64,000 bases of DNA from Mangifera indica. Taxonomy: Eukaryota; Streptophyta; Magnoliopsida; Sapindales; Anacardiaceae. The notes below the pieces were generated by a model. It searched no databases and was not told where the DNA came from. It was given only the letters and a program-made list of their open reading frames with translations. A program made the translations under genes and the position numbers. The stretch covers positions 3,602,449-3,666,448 of the forward strand of contig NC_058149.1 of assembly GCF_011075055.1 (NCBI RefSeq). Reading direction: 5' to 3'. Numbering within the stretch: position 1 is the stretch's first letter; each line of letters begins with the position of its first letter. Below, in pieces: positions 24,073 through 34,929 of the stretch.

Positions 24073-24953
24073 GGCCAAATGACTATTTCCCGCCCAAGGT
24101 TTGATGCAAACCCAACTTTCCACTTGCTAACAATCGAAAATAAAAACTCTCACCCATTAATTAAATTTTACTGTTACTATCAGGGGTAAAATTGTTATTT
24201 AAAAATTTTGTTTAAACTCATATTTTTTATTATTCCTAAGTTTTTAAATTTTTATTTTTACCCCCTAAAGTCGTATTTTCCAAAGTTTAAAAAATCACTT
24301 TTTCTCCCCAAGTCTAGGGTTGCAAACTTTTTCTCATATACTATACAATTGAACCCAACTTCCTTTCTCCTTCTCTCCGGTGATGATTCATAGGAGACGA
24401 TAGTTGAATCTCTTCCTTCTCTCTTCCCTCTCCCTCTCGGTCACCCTTTCTTTGCTATTTGACCATCTTTGTCTTTGTTTGGGATGAAGACAATTTCATC
24501 TTCGTCAACGAAGATAATTTCATTTTCGTCTCTGATGAAGATAGTCGAATAGCGAAGGGAGGGTGACCGGGAGGGAGAGGGAAGGGAGGAGGAAGATATT
24601 TGACTACCGTATCAGTGAGTAGTCATCGGAGAGAAGTAGAAAGGAAGTTGGGTTCAATTATAACTTTCTAAAACGTTGGGGGTGGTTGATATGGGAAAAC
24701 GTTTTCAACCCTAGACTTGGGGGAAAAAAGTGAGTTATTAAACATCAAAAATATGAGTTTAGGGGGTAAAAATAAAATTTTGAAAACTTAGAAATAATAA
24801 AAGGCATGAGTTTAAATAAAAATCTTAAATGACAATTTTACCCTAAATAGTAACAATGAAATTTAACTAACGGGTGAAAGTTTGGATTTTCGATAATTAA
24901 TAGGTGAGAAGTGGGTTTGCATAAAACCTTTAGTGGGAAATAGTCATTTGGCC
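24073..24953. mobile_element. GGCCAAA-family TIR element (copy 6)
   Basis: 881 bp from GGCCAAATGACTATTTCCC to GGGAAATAGTCATTTGGCC. Flanking 9-mers TCTCTAAAA (24064-24072) and TATCTAAAA (24954-24962) match at 8 of 9. The element is close to a perfect palindrome: 'ctccctctcggtcaccctttctttgctat' on the left arm faces its complement on the right arm around 24550-24590, with 'catcttcgtcaacgaagat' at the centre. The open frame at 24208-24393 lies in one arm and is not a gene. Confidence 0.82.
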
Positions 24954-25018
24954 TATCTAAAATATGTTTAATATTGTCTTATGTAAATAACATTAAAAAT
25001 TAACAAAATTAAAAAAAA

Positions 25019-28000
25019 GGGAAAATTAAATTGATTGCCTAAAACAAAGGGGGTTTAGGCGAAATTGCCCAAAAATCTAAGGATTAAGAAAAAATGCCCC
25101 TTTTTTGTGCAATGACCAAAATGCCATATATATAAAGCAAGAATTTTACATATTTCTTCCCATAGTTCCCCCATTGCACTATTAGAATTTAAAGAAAATC
25201 ACGGAGTCTCCCACGGGTTTTCCATAGGTGTGGCAAACGTTCGTGTTTTTCATTGACTTTTTATGTTTTTCAATGACTGAAAATGGCAAAGAAGATTAAT
25301 ACATCATCCCTTATCTTGTTTGAATCAATTTATTGTTAGGATTATTGCGATTTGATGAAGATTTTGAGAGTTGAATGTTTAGGGTTCCTATTTTGAACAA
25401 TTCATAAAATGTCTCAATTCTTGGTTGTTTTGCTTGAAATTTTTAAGGGGTATTGTGTTATAGGATGTGTAGATTTGATTTGTGTTGAAATTTAAGGCTA
25501 AAATGATGATTTTTGATCTAAAAATGCATTAGATTGGCCAAAGATTCGTTTCGGGGGACCCCTGGATCCCGCGGGTTGAATTAAATCTCCCACGGGCTAT
25601 AATGATGGCTCGTGGGATGGGGAAAATTTTACTTTTTCAAAATATTAGGGCCTTGGAAAGGAAAGGGAAATCCACGGGCCTAGGGGGTGATCCATGAAAC
25701 ACGGGAAATCTAAGGGTTGGGGAAAAATTGACTTTTTTGAAACTATAGAGCCTATAGGAGATTGAAAAATTGATAAGGGGGAAAGGAAAACTATTGGACC
25801 TATGTGATAGTAGAAATTTTATAAGAGGATAAATTGATATTTTTCACATCTAGGGTTTTTCATCGTGTAGTTTTCGAATTTCATATCCATTTTTCTTGTC
25901 TTAGGGTTTTTCTCTATGTAGTTTTCAAATTTGACATCCGTTTCTTGATTTTTGTGCTTTTTAAGCCCGTTTTGTGATGTTATTTTTAAATTTTAGATCG
26001 ATTTTTTTGTTTTTGTCATGCAAAGCTAATTGAACATTTAGTTTTCGAATTTCATGTCTGTTTTTCTTGAATAAGGGTTTTGGACGTGTCATTTTCGAAT
26101 TTCATGTCTATTTAATTATTTTTGTGCTTTCTAAGGTCGTTTTCTTATGTAATTTCTTAATTTCAACTCAATATTTTGGTTTTTTCGTTTATAAGTTATT
26201 TCAACGTTTAGTTTTTAAAGTTTAGGTTCATTTTTTTATTTTGGTCATTTTAGAATATTTTCACTTGTGCTTTTCATATTTCTAAGCAATTTTTTGATTT
26301 TTTACATTTTAGGGTATTTCAAGTATAGAATTCGACTTTTAGTTTTGTCTTTTTTTTTTTTTGTCATTTTAAAGTTTTTGGATTTGTAATTTTAAAATTT
26401 TCATTTAATTTTTTCATTGTTATCATTTGAGTGTATTTTCATATAATTTAGTAAGAGCATCAATAATTTTTTTTAGTGAGCCCTTCAGTGAATTTAAAGC
26501 CCAATTTCTTGTTTGTCAAGCCTATGAATATGAAATGTCAATTTTGTACCAATCGAGATGTCGACAATTTTCTCTTTAGGCTGATAAATTCAATCAATCA
26601 ACACAAACTTTGATCTTATTAATTGACTTAAAGCCTAGGCCTCAACTTATCGGTCTTGTGGCATTGTTTGATCAATTGAACATATATGAGTTAAATTCAT
26701 TTTACCGATTTGGAACACTTCACTGGATTTGAATTTGGATTTTTATAGATACCAAGGACATTTTTCGTCATAAGACCTAATCTTCCATCATCTAGTGTCA
26801 GACTTATGTACACTGTATTGAAATTTTTTTTCTAGGGCAAATTATTCCACGACATCTTTCAAGTGTTTGCTTGTTATGGAAAATATCACCAAGCTTTACA
26901 ATATTCCCCTCTCAGATTGATCTCATACCACTTGATGATGTTGATGGTTATGGAGGAAAATTGACAAGCCACTTAAACTAATCAGTGGAGACATTGTAAA
27001 AAATTGGTCTTGAATAATTTTTGCCTCCCATAATATGATCTTCAAGCTGCAAACTATTTATACCCCCTATAATAGGTGACATATCCTCAAACTCTGCCTT
27101 ACCAAGAAAAATATCAGTTATCTCATTCCTCTTGAAGTCACCTCAATCGAGAACCCTATCTTTCTCTCTATGAGCTCATTCATTTGCAATATATAATGCA
27201 TCGTTACTAAAATTAATCAGGTTTTCCAAATTAGAGTCTTTTTTAACTTCACCAATTTTTTTCTTCTTCTTCTTCTTCTTCTTGTCTTTCGATCGGGGTA
27301 CATGTAACAAAAATAGGAATACATTCCTTGAAATATTGAGACATATCAATAAGATCTTAGACATCTTCAACATTTTGGATCTATACGAGGCAGTCGAGCT
27401 CAATTTTTTTTGGTTTCATAGATGGTTGAAGATAGTTTTTGATTGGATCAAGACTACAATGCTCACTCAAAAGTTGAATAAATCCTTCAAATGTTGTTCT
27501 AGAGGGAATTTTAATCAACTGTTTACATCCTCCAAATACTTCATTTTGTTGTTATCACGTTGAATCCATTCTCTTTGGAAACGAATAGATTCATAACTAA
27601 CCATTTTAATTATCAATCCCACAATGACAATTTTTTTGGAAAAATTAAATATTTATAAGAAAAAAATTTGCAATAACCATTTATTAATATATATGTCACA
27701 TCTAATTTTCCAAAATGGCTCTACCTACTTTTAACATGTCATTTAAAACTATCTAAAAATGTTTAATATTAAAATGTCCTTATATTTTTTTAACATTTCA
27801 ATTAACCCCCTTTAATTATCTAAAATTTAATATAACACCCTCACATGTTATCTTGTATGGAAATACATCTATCTACTCTTAACATATTATTTAAAACCGT
27901 CTTATAATGTTTAATATCAAAATACCCTCATATTTTTCTAACATTTTAATTAACCCCCTATAATTATCTATCATTTCATTTAACACCTTTATACATTGCC

Positions 28001-28446
28001 TTATATCGAAATAAAACTATCTATTCCTAACATTTAATTTAAGTCCTTTTTACATTGTGTAATATCAAAATATCCAAATGCCCCCTTTGATGATGTATGA
28101 ACTAGATTTAACAAATAAAATTAAATTTTGAGTTAAGATTCGTATAAATACATTTTTCTTATGAATTGACTTTTTTTTATTTGAATTTAAAAATACGAAT
28201 TTTTTCTTTTGAACGAATTTACAGTGATTGATATTAAGTAAAAATAAGAGTGAGAGAATGAAATGAGAGTATTTGAATGATATAAGAAATATATGTAATA
28301 AGATTGAGAGTGAGAGTGTTTATATAGAAGTGGTGAAGGGTAGTTTTGGTATTTAAAAAAATATTTTGGGCATTTTTGCTTGAAAGTTTGAAAAGTAGGC
28401 ATTTTTGCTTAATAAGGGGCAAAATGGACAATTAATTTAATTTCCC
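25019..28446 (-). mobile_element. MULE-B: 3.4 kb Mutator-like element, inverted relative of MULE-A
   Basis: Read on the minus strand it starts GGGAAATTAAATTAATTGTCC, and its plus-strand left end is GGGAAAATTAAATTGATTGCC, so the ends are inverted repeats like those of MULE-A. The minus-strand order matches MULE-A: a leader with 'cacttctatataaa', minisatellite 1 (28090 down to 27730), transposase relic (27545-26560), minisatellite 2 (26460-25845), then a right part with CCACGGG/CCCGTGG words. The flanks are A-rich (TAAAAAAAA and AAAAAAATT), so a 9-bp duplication cannot be confirmed. It keeps about 1 kb more transposase sequence than MULE-A. Confidence 0.78.
26560..27545 (-). pseudogene. MuDR-type transposase N-terminal half, decayed
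   Basis: Minus-strand relic of a Mutator-like transposase, with stops and frameshifts. In order: an N-terminal domain (VFGGCKQLIKIPSRTTFEG, FIQLLSEHC, IKNYLQPSMKPKKIEL, FVTCTPIER); a glutamate run coded by a TTC microsatellite on the plus strand (27260-27284); then a MuDR DNA-binding-like domain with NIVKLGDIFHNKQTL, FQYSVHKSDTR and RSYDEKCPWYL, followed by FQIGKMNLTHICSID. The Phe/Val pattern ending in C-P-W and the later H-C pair are the hallmark of that domain in plant MULE transposases. The catalytic MULE domain and SWIM zinc finger are absent. It identifies the whole element as Mutator-like. Confidence 0.72.
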
Positions 28447-28455
28447 AAAAAAATT

Positions 28456-29640
28456 GTTATTAACTAATAATATTTTAATAATAAGGAAAAAAAAATTAAT
28501 TAGGGGTATTTAGACTTTCAAAACAATGATTCAAACTGGAGTTAATTCTTAATTGGACTAATTATTTTCTATTAAAAAAAAAAGCTTATCTAAAGTTTTA
28601 AGGAATTTTGAAAATTATTTTAGTTATTTGGTTGGATCTCAAAAATGTTTATATAATTTATAAGGGCTTTTTTACAACGTGTAAGAGAAGTTCAGGATAT
28701 AAGATTTTTTCCTTAAAGTTTTGCAGCTTAATCAAGGTATCGAAATTCCAAAAAATATCCTCCTAGTGCTTCATAAATTTTATTAAATTATACGTCAACT
28801 CTATTTGCATAATTTCTACTAAAAGAAATTTGTACCGGAGGAACCATTATAAGGATCTAAATGTTAAATTCAAATTCTAGGGTATCGTGCATTTTCGTCA
28901 AACTTCAGTCACCAAAATTAACAACTCTTAAAATAACAACACCATCTATAACCAATTTGTAATATTTAATTAATAAAATTACCTATATATATACTTTAAA
29001 TTACACAAATAGATGTAAAGATGCGGGGTTATAGTTTTAATTTAATGATAAAATAATACTCAATCATATAATAATATATAATTTGTGTATTAAAAAATCT
29101 ATATACATAATATTACGTATATTTAATTTGATATCTAAATAATATATTATCATATGAGTAGATATAACATATTTGAATATCCAATTTAATACTCCAAACC
29201 GGTTAGAAGTTTTGTTGCTCTTAAAAGTACTAACCCATAGCGAAAAACCCATGCACTTTCATGAATAATATGGAGTGCCCAATATTTTTAGCTTCTAGAA
29301 CATTGATTTTGAGTTTTCGGTCCCAAGTAAGCTGTGAACAATCTGTAAAGAGAGCCACACAACGATTGCTGTAGGTGGGAACGAACCAGAATCTCAATCT
29401 GTATGACATGAGCAGTCAGTCTAAACAAAACAATTGTTCTCCTTAAGTTTTGTCAGTCGTTTGGAAAATATATATGGCATTGACAAATGTGGCGGCAGGT
29501 CGCTCCTGCTTTCGTTTCCCTTGGTCAATTTATTACCGTGTTTGGTGAACTAAGATCATCATTAAATGGCCCATTTATTTTATTTGCAATTAATCAATTA
29601 ATTTTTGTATTTTATGATGATCTCAATTCATAGCGACAGC
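28456..29640. other. Upstream region of XTH-2, no gene seen
   Basis: AT-rich DNA between MULE-B and XTH-2. The open frame at 29064-29252 has no family features. The last several hundred bases are the probable promoter of XTH-2 and are less AT-rich than the flanking repeats. Confidence 0.4.
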
Positions 29641-29739
29641 CAGCTATTCACAGCTCATAATTTTTCTCTCCATCGACTTCAAGAGTCAAGACGGCCACCA
29701 GGATCCTTTCATACACGAACTTAATTAACTTTCCTGCCA

Positions 29740-29745
29740 TATAAA
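29740..29745 (+). promoter_or_regulatory. Candidate TATA box of XTH-2
   Basis: TATAAA 58 bp upstream of the start codon, in a context (CCATATAAACC) typical of plant core promoters. Position relative to the ATG matches the TATATGG of XTH-1. Confidence 0.6.
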
Positions 29746-29797
29746 CCTTCTGAATTGCTCATCAATTCCAACAAAATACAAAGCTTCAGCTCAATCG

Positions 29798-30856
29798 ATG
29801 GCTTCTTCTTCTAGCAAAATGCTAATTATTCTTATGGTTGTCGGCTCTTTCGTGCTTGCTTCTGCTAATTTCTACCAGAATTTCGATATAACATGGGGAG
29901 ATGGTCGTGCCCAAATTCTCAACAATGGTGAACTTCTCACTCTCTCCCTGGACAAAGGCTCAGGTTCAGGTTTTCAATCCAAGAACGAGTATCTGTTCGG
30001 AAAAATCGATATGCAACTCAAGCTTGTCCCTGGAAATTCCGCAGGCACTGTTACTGCCTACTACGTAAGTTGCTTCTGTAAAAATATATTAAAGTGTTAA
30101 TAATATCATCAAATCCTGACGCTAGACATTTTTGTGATGCAGTTAAAATCGGCAGGCTCAGCTTGGGATGAAATAGACTTTGAATTCCTTGGAAATTTAA
30201 GTGGTGATCCTTACACTCTTCACACAAACGTATTTAGCCAAGGCAAAGGTAACAGAGAGCAACAATTCCACCTCTGGTTTGATCCGATTGCTGATTTTCA
30301 CACCTATTCAATTCTCTGGAATCCTCAAAATATAATGTAAGATTCAAGTCATTCATTTAATCTTGATTACTTTTCTTTTTTGGCAATGAAAATTTTCCTG
30401 GAAAATCTTATTGACATGGTCTCAACTTTGTTAATTTTCTTTTCCAGCTTCTATGTTGACGGCACGCCCATTAGAGAGTTCAAGAACACCGAGTCCCTTG
30501 GTGTTGCCTATCTCAAAAGCCAGCCGATGAGAATTTACTCGAGTCTTTGGAACGCTGATGACTGGGCGACGAGAGGCGGACTGATCAAGACGGACTGGTC
30601 ACAGGCGCCATTCACAGCTTCTTACAGAAATTACAACGCCGTTGATGTTTGCGTCTGGTCTTCAAGTTCAGGGTCTTCCTCTTGCAACTCAAATTCGGAT
30701 AATAGCGACTCTTGGCTCTCAGAGCAACTCGATAACACAAGCCAACAGAAACTTAATTGGGTCCAGAAGAATTACATGATTTATGATTATTGCAAGGACT
30801 CAAAACGATTCCCCCAAGGCTTTCCTCCTGAATGTGCAGTCAATAACGCATCCTAG
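29798..30856 (+). CDS. XTH-2: xyloglucan endotransglucosylase/hydrolase (intact)
   Basis: Three exons, 29798-30064, 30143-30336 and 30448-30856, joined at GT-AG introns of 78 and 111 bp; 870 nt coding for 289 aa, the usual XTH length. Residues 1-23 form a signal peptide ending LASA, so the enzyme is secreted to the wall, where XTHs cut xyloglucan and transfer the end to another chain or water. The GH16 domain begins at NFDITWGDG. Exon 2 carries the catalytic motif DEIDFEFLG, which contains the nucleophile and acid/base glutamates, followed by NLSG, the conserved N-glycosylation site. Exon 3 holds [18 protein letters not shown] and the XET C-terminal region with cysteines (VCVWSS, YDYCKDS, PPECAVN). 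Intron phases match XTH-1. The sequence resembles the inducible TCH4/XTH22-23 type, but no specific name is justified. It is the only gene in the window that looks functional. Confidence 0.95.
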
Positions 30857-30991
30857 ATTGATGCGGAAAAACAATAATGACTGTAATTTGATATTGTTAA
30901 TTGTTTATAACTTAGCGATTCAATTTTTCTTATGTTGCAGTCCTTTCATTTTGTGAAATTTTGGTGTAATATGTGAAACATTCTTTTCTGT

Positions 30992-30997
30992 AATAAA
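30992..30997 (+). other. Candidate polyadenylation signal of XTH-2
   Basis: AATAAA 136 bp after the TAG stop, in a T-rich 3' flank, consistent with a plant 3' UTR length. Hexamer evidence only. Confidence 0.4.
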
Positions 30998-31214
30998 TTA
31001 AATGCATGCTACATATGATAGCTCACAATAAGATCAAGGTTAGCTCGATCTTATTATTAATAAAATTAATTTATAGTTTTATGCTAATTAATATTATTCT
31101 AAATAGGGATTGGGAATCCTTGAACAACACTAGGTATGGCTAAATTACTCCTGCTATTACACATAAAGATTAAATTGCCCTTCAATATAAAATTACCAAA
31201 CCACCCTTTATGAC

Positions 31215-31606
31215 TATTGGGTTTGGGACCACCCATAACAGGTTGACCCAATCAAGTTACAAGGAAAACTGCCATAAGGTAGTTGGAGTCAGTTGGATGA
31301 TAGTTGGATTGTTATTTAAATGTACAAAAATTGTCATCTCGAGAAGAAAACAAAATAATGAAATAGAAGTATTTTTTATGTTTTTCTCTTCTCCTTTCCC
31401 AAATAAAAAAGAAAAAAACCAATACATAGAGACCATATCTCCCAAGGATTGCAGTACTCAGGCAAATGAGATCGTGGAAATGACTCACGTCAGACCCTCA
31501 GAGCGTAGTCGAATCAACCACGAGTATAGAAAATGTAACTAAGTACACTTTTCAGTTTACAAAATTTTACAGAATATGATTTATGGCATGTTTGAAATTT
31601 CCAACA
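31215..31606 (+). repeat. 5' LTR of the copia element
   Basis: 392 bp, similar over its whole length to 38392-38770: both contain 'gcagtact', 'gaatcaaccacg' and 'ttttatgtttttctcttctcc'. The expected TG start appears mutated to TA, and the CA end is kept. The open frame 31210-31542 lies inside this LTR and is not a gene. Confidence 0.8.
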
Positions 31607-32205
31607 TTGGTATTAAAGCATAGATTGTGCATATGCCATGTATTATGGGAAAATTAAATTTTGAATTATGTGATTTTTAACTGAAAATTGGTTCAAATTT
31701 GTTTTTTTGGGCACAAATTAAATTTAGCCAAATTGAATGAAATTGAGGCTTGAAAACATGATAATACGATTGGTTGATGTCCTTTACATGCTTTGAATTG
31801 AAAATCGCATAATAGTCCTAAATCAACAAATTCAAAACCAAAATTTGAGACCCATACAGTGTCGTTAAAGTCACCGTTCAGTTTACAAAATTTTACAGAA
31901 TATGATTTATGTCATGTTTAAAATTTCCAACATTGGTATTAAAGTATAGGTTGTGCATATGTCATGTATTATGCGAAAATTAAATTTTGAATTATGTGAT
32001 TTTTAACTGAAAATTGGTTCAATTTTTTTTTAGGCACAAATTAAATTTAGTCAAATTGAATGAAATTAAGGCTTGGAAACATGATAATACGATTGGTTGA
32101 TGTCCCTTACATGCTTCAAATTGAAAATCACATCAAAAATAGCCCTGAATCAACAGATTTAGAACCAAAATTTGAGACCTATGCAATGCTGTTAAAATCA
32201 CTATT
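31551..32205 (+). repeat. 326-bp tandem duplication spanning LTR end and primer-binding site
   Basis: The segment beginning TTCAGTTTACAAAATTTTAC at 31551 is repeated from 31877, a period of 326 bp, with scattered substitutions. Each copy includes the last ~55 bp of the LTR, the TTCCAACA end, a primer-binding-site-like sequence and the leader. The second copy therefore gives the element an extra LTR-end/primer-site junction. Confidence 0.85.
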
Positions 32206-33236
32206 TCATTGGATTCTAATGATGTTAGCACCAAAAGTTGATACAAAGAGAATTGTCGTCGAAGGAGCTTAAAGCTAATTGAACTAGCCAAGAATTAGGG
32301 TTCATAGCATGAATTCGGGTTACAATCAGATTGGAAAAACTCAATTGTCTGACTTGTTTGGTTAACAAGTTGTCTAAACCTGCTGGTTAATGAGTCAACT
32401 CATGGTCAGTTGGGTTAAACTCGAATCGATCAACACCCACCCTAGTCAATTAACCTATCAATGGTCAACAACTATCCACCAATGCATGAGAGAGTATAGA
32501 GGTGCGTGAAAGACCTCTCCTGGCACATGGCAGCACGTGTGGCTCATTTATGATGCGTGAATGTGCATGCATGTATTGTTTTGGCACATGGATGTGCATG
32601 TGATGTCGTCTTAATGTGTGGAGGTGTGTGAGACATCATCTCAATACTGAAGGCGTGTAAGGCCGTGTTTTGGCATGTGACAACTCATGAGATACTGTTT
32701 CCAATGGATTTGGTGTGTGAAACCCATTTTTCGGCGTGTGATAGTTGTTTGATGCTCGAATCTATGTGTGGAATATGTTATATGGGTCTTATAGCACGGA
32801 AAGACATGTAATGCCTTATTTTGGCTCCTAAAAACACATATCAATGTTTCAAAACACATGTTTTTGATCCATGCAAGGTTGTTGGCTCGGGACCATCATA
32901 TTAAGTATAAGATGTGATCATCTGATAATCTAATGGTGTATGTTCAAACTATGTATATATAATTAGTTGTACTCTCTTAATTGGAAAATAGATGGTATAT
33001 AATTTAATCATATTCATTCCTGACCATTAGCCCCTTATAATAAATGATCTTATTCGGGATAAGAATACAAAATTTTGTAGGACTATGTGGATACATTACA
33101 GCTTGCCAAAAAGCGACATATAGTAATGTATATAAGAAAATCCACCGCTTTGACGTTATTTCCAAAACTAACAAAATATGAGGTATTTGACTTATTACAA
33201 ATTTCATAGAGACTTTATCATGGATAAAGTTACTCT

Positions 33237-33388
33237 AAAAATTGTACAGGTTGATGAAATGATCCTAGTCATAATAAGTGATGCATTTGTTGTATCACAT
33301 ATTATATATGTTAAAAATTGTACAGGTTGATGAAATGATCCTAGTCATAATAAGTGATGCATTTGTTGTATCACATATTATATATGTT
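33237..33388. repeat. Perfect 76-bp tandem duplication
   Basis: Two adjacent copies of a 76-bp unit (33237-33312 and 33313-33388) starting AAAATTGTACAGG are identical. The surrounding element is heavily mutated, so this duplication is much younger than the insertion, or was kept uniform by slippage or conversion. Confidence 0.92.
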
Positions 33389-34929
33389 AAATGTGAAAAT
33401 TCAAAGATTGGTAGAATTTAGTAAAATTCTCGTTTAGAATTAATATTGACACAATTAGATTAAATTTTAAAACGTCAAGCAATTAAGTCATGGAAGATAA
33501 TTAGGAACATAGTAAACTTTTGATTCTGTGCATTATATGAGACATTTTAAATTTTAATACGTAATTGATATGTATTTGGTTACATTTATTAAGTTATATA
33601 TGATATGTCTCTATAATTTAATTAACCATAACATCCTAGAACATGATGATTGATTTGAATGAAGATGAAATTGAATAGGGATAATTATAATATATGACAT
33701 TTAAAAATGCACAATATCCTAAATAACCAAAAGGCTTTGGAGGTTGTGAATCGGGTTATGATAGAGTTGCAGTTGACTAAGGGATAGAAACTTGAATGGT
33801 GCTTTACACAAACGTGAAGTAGACCCATATCACACATGTAAGAAGCAAGACTCACACCGTGTGATATCTTAACTAGTTCTATGAATAATGATATGGTATA
33901 CGAGTACTAGTAATATTAAATTGTATAACCATAAGTATGGTTTTGATAAGAAAAGCTTGGAGGAATTATAGTCCCTAAATGAAGATAGCTGATCATTAAA
34001 TTTGATATAATGTCAAATATAATCATAGAATTAAAGCCAATCAAGCACAACCTGACAAATAAACAATAAGTTTATGTAGCAAAATGATCTCTTCTTAATA
34101 GTAGGGGTGTACTCATGCATACGTTATAGAATCAAGTTCTAAAAGTTATTTATGGCTTCAAAAGTAAATGGCCTAAGTCCATGTAAAGGAAGAAAATCGT
34201 ATAATGTTCAAAGAATAAGAACAAGGAATTAAAACGAAAGAGTGGCAAATGTACTGGAATAAGAGACAAAAAACAAGATGAATTATTGCAATAGAAACAA
34301 CGAGAGTTATTTCACCTATGAATGAACAGAGTTGAAAATGATATTATCTCATTCTACATAAAGTGATGAAACTTTAGTTTTCAATGCAGTGATATTAACT
34401 GAGTATTATCTTATGTGGATTATAAACTAAAAAACCACCAATCAAATAACTCATAATAAAAAAGCTTTAGTGGATTTCTATCAATAAGACGAGTTGGATT
34501 TATGTAGACAACAACATAAGGGTTGAAGCAAAAAGGATAGACACGAACAAATAAGTTTTATAAAGTGGTCGAATCCTACACTTATATGAAATCCAATATG
34601 TTATAAATATTTGACAAATCTCTGTCAAAGTACTTGTTCTTCTTAAAATAAGATATAATTTAAATTTCTCTGATTACTCTATTACAATAATAAAAATGAT
34701 TTATATGGATTTGGTTTGTTGTTGAATGGTTATATAGTGTTTGTCACCCTTTATCATGATAATGTTAGTTTTATCATTATTTGTATATATGAATGTGAAT
34801 ACAAATATATGAGCTTTCCTCAACTGGAAAACCATTTAACAAAACTATAAGAGTTTAACTTCTTTTGTAATTTATATACTTATGCGAATGTGTTTATATG
34901 AATGTAAAGTTTGAGTAGGTGTTTCATAT

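Noticed and set aside
27282..27563. Plus-strand open frame of 93 codons in MULE-B
   Set aside because: It is the antisense of the transposase relic, which has recognisable motifs on the minus strand.
13840..28446. A single 14.6-kb giant palindrome
   Set aside because: The outer arms do pair, but each half has its own complete pair of termini (13840/17650 and 25019/28446), and MULE-A has its own 9-bp duplication. Two separate inverted elements explain it better.
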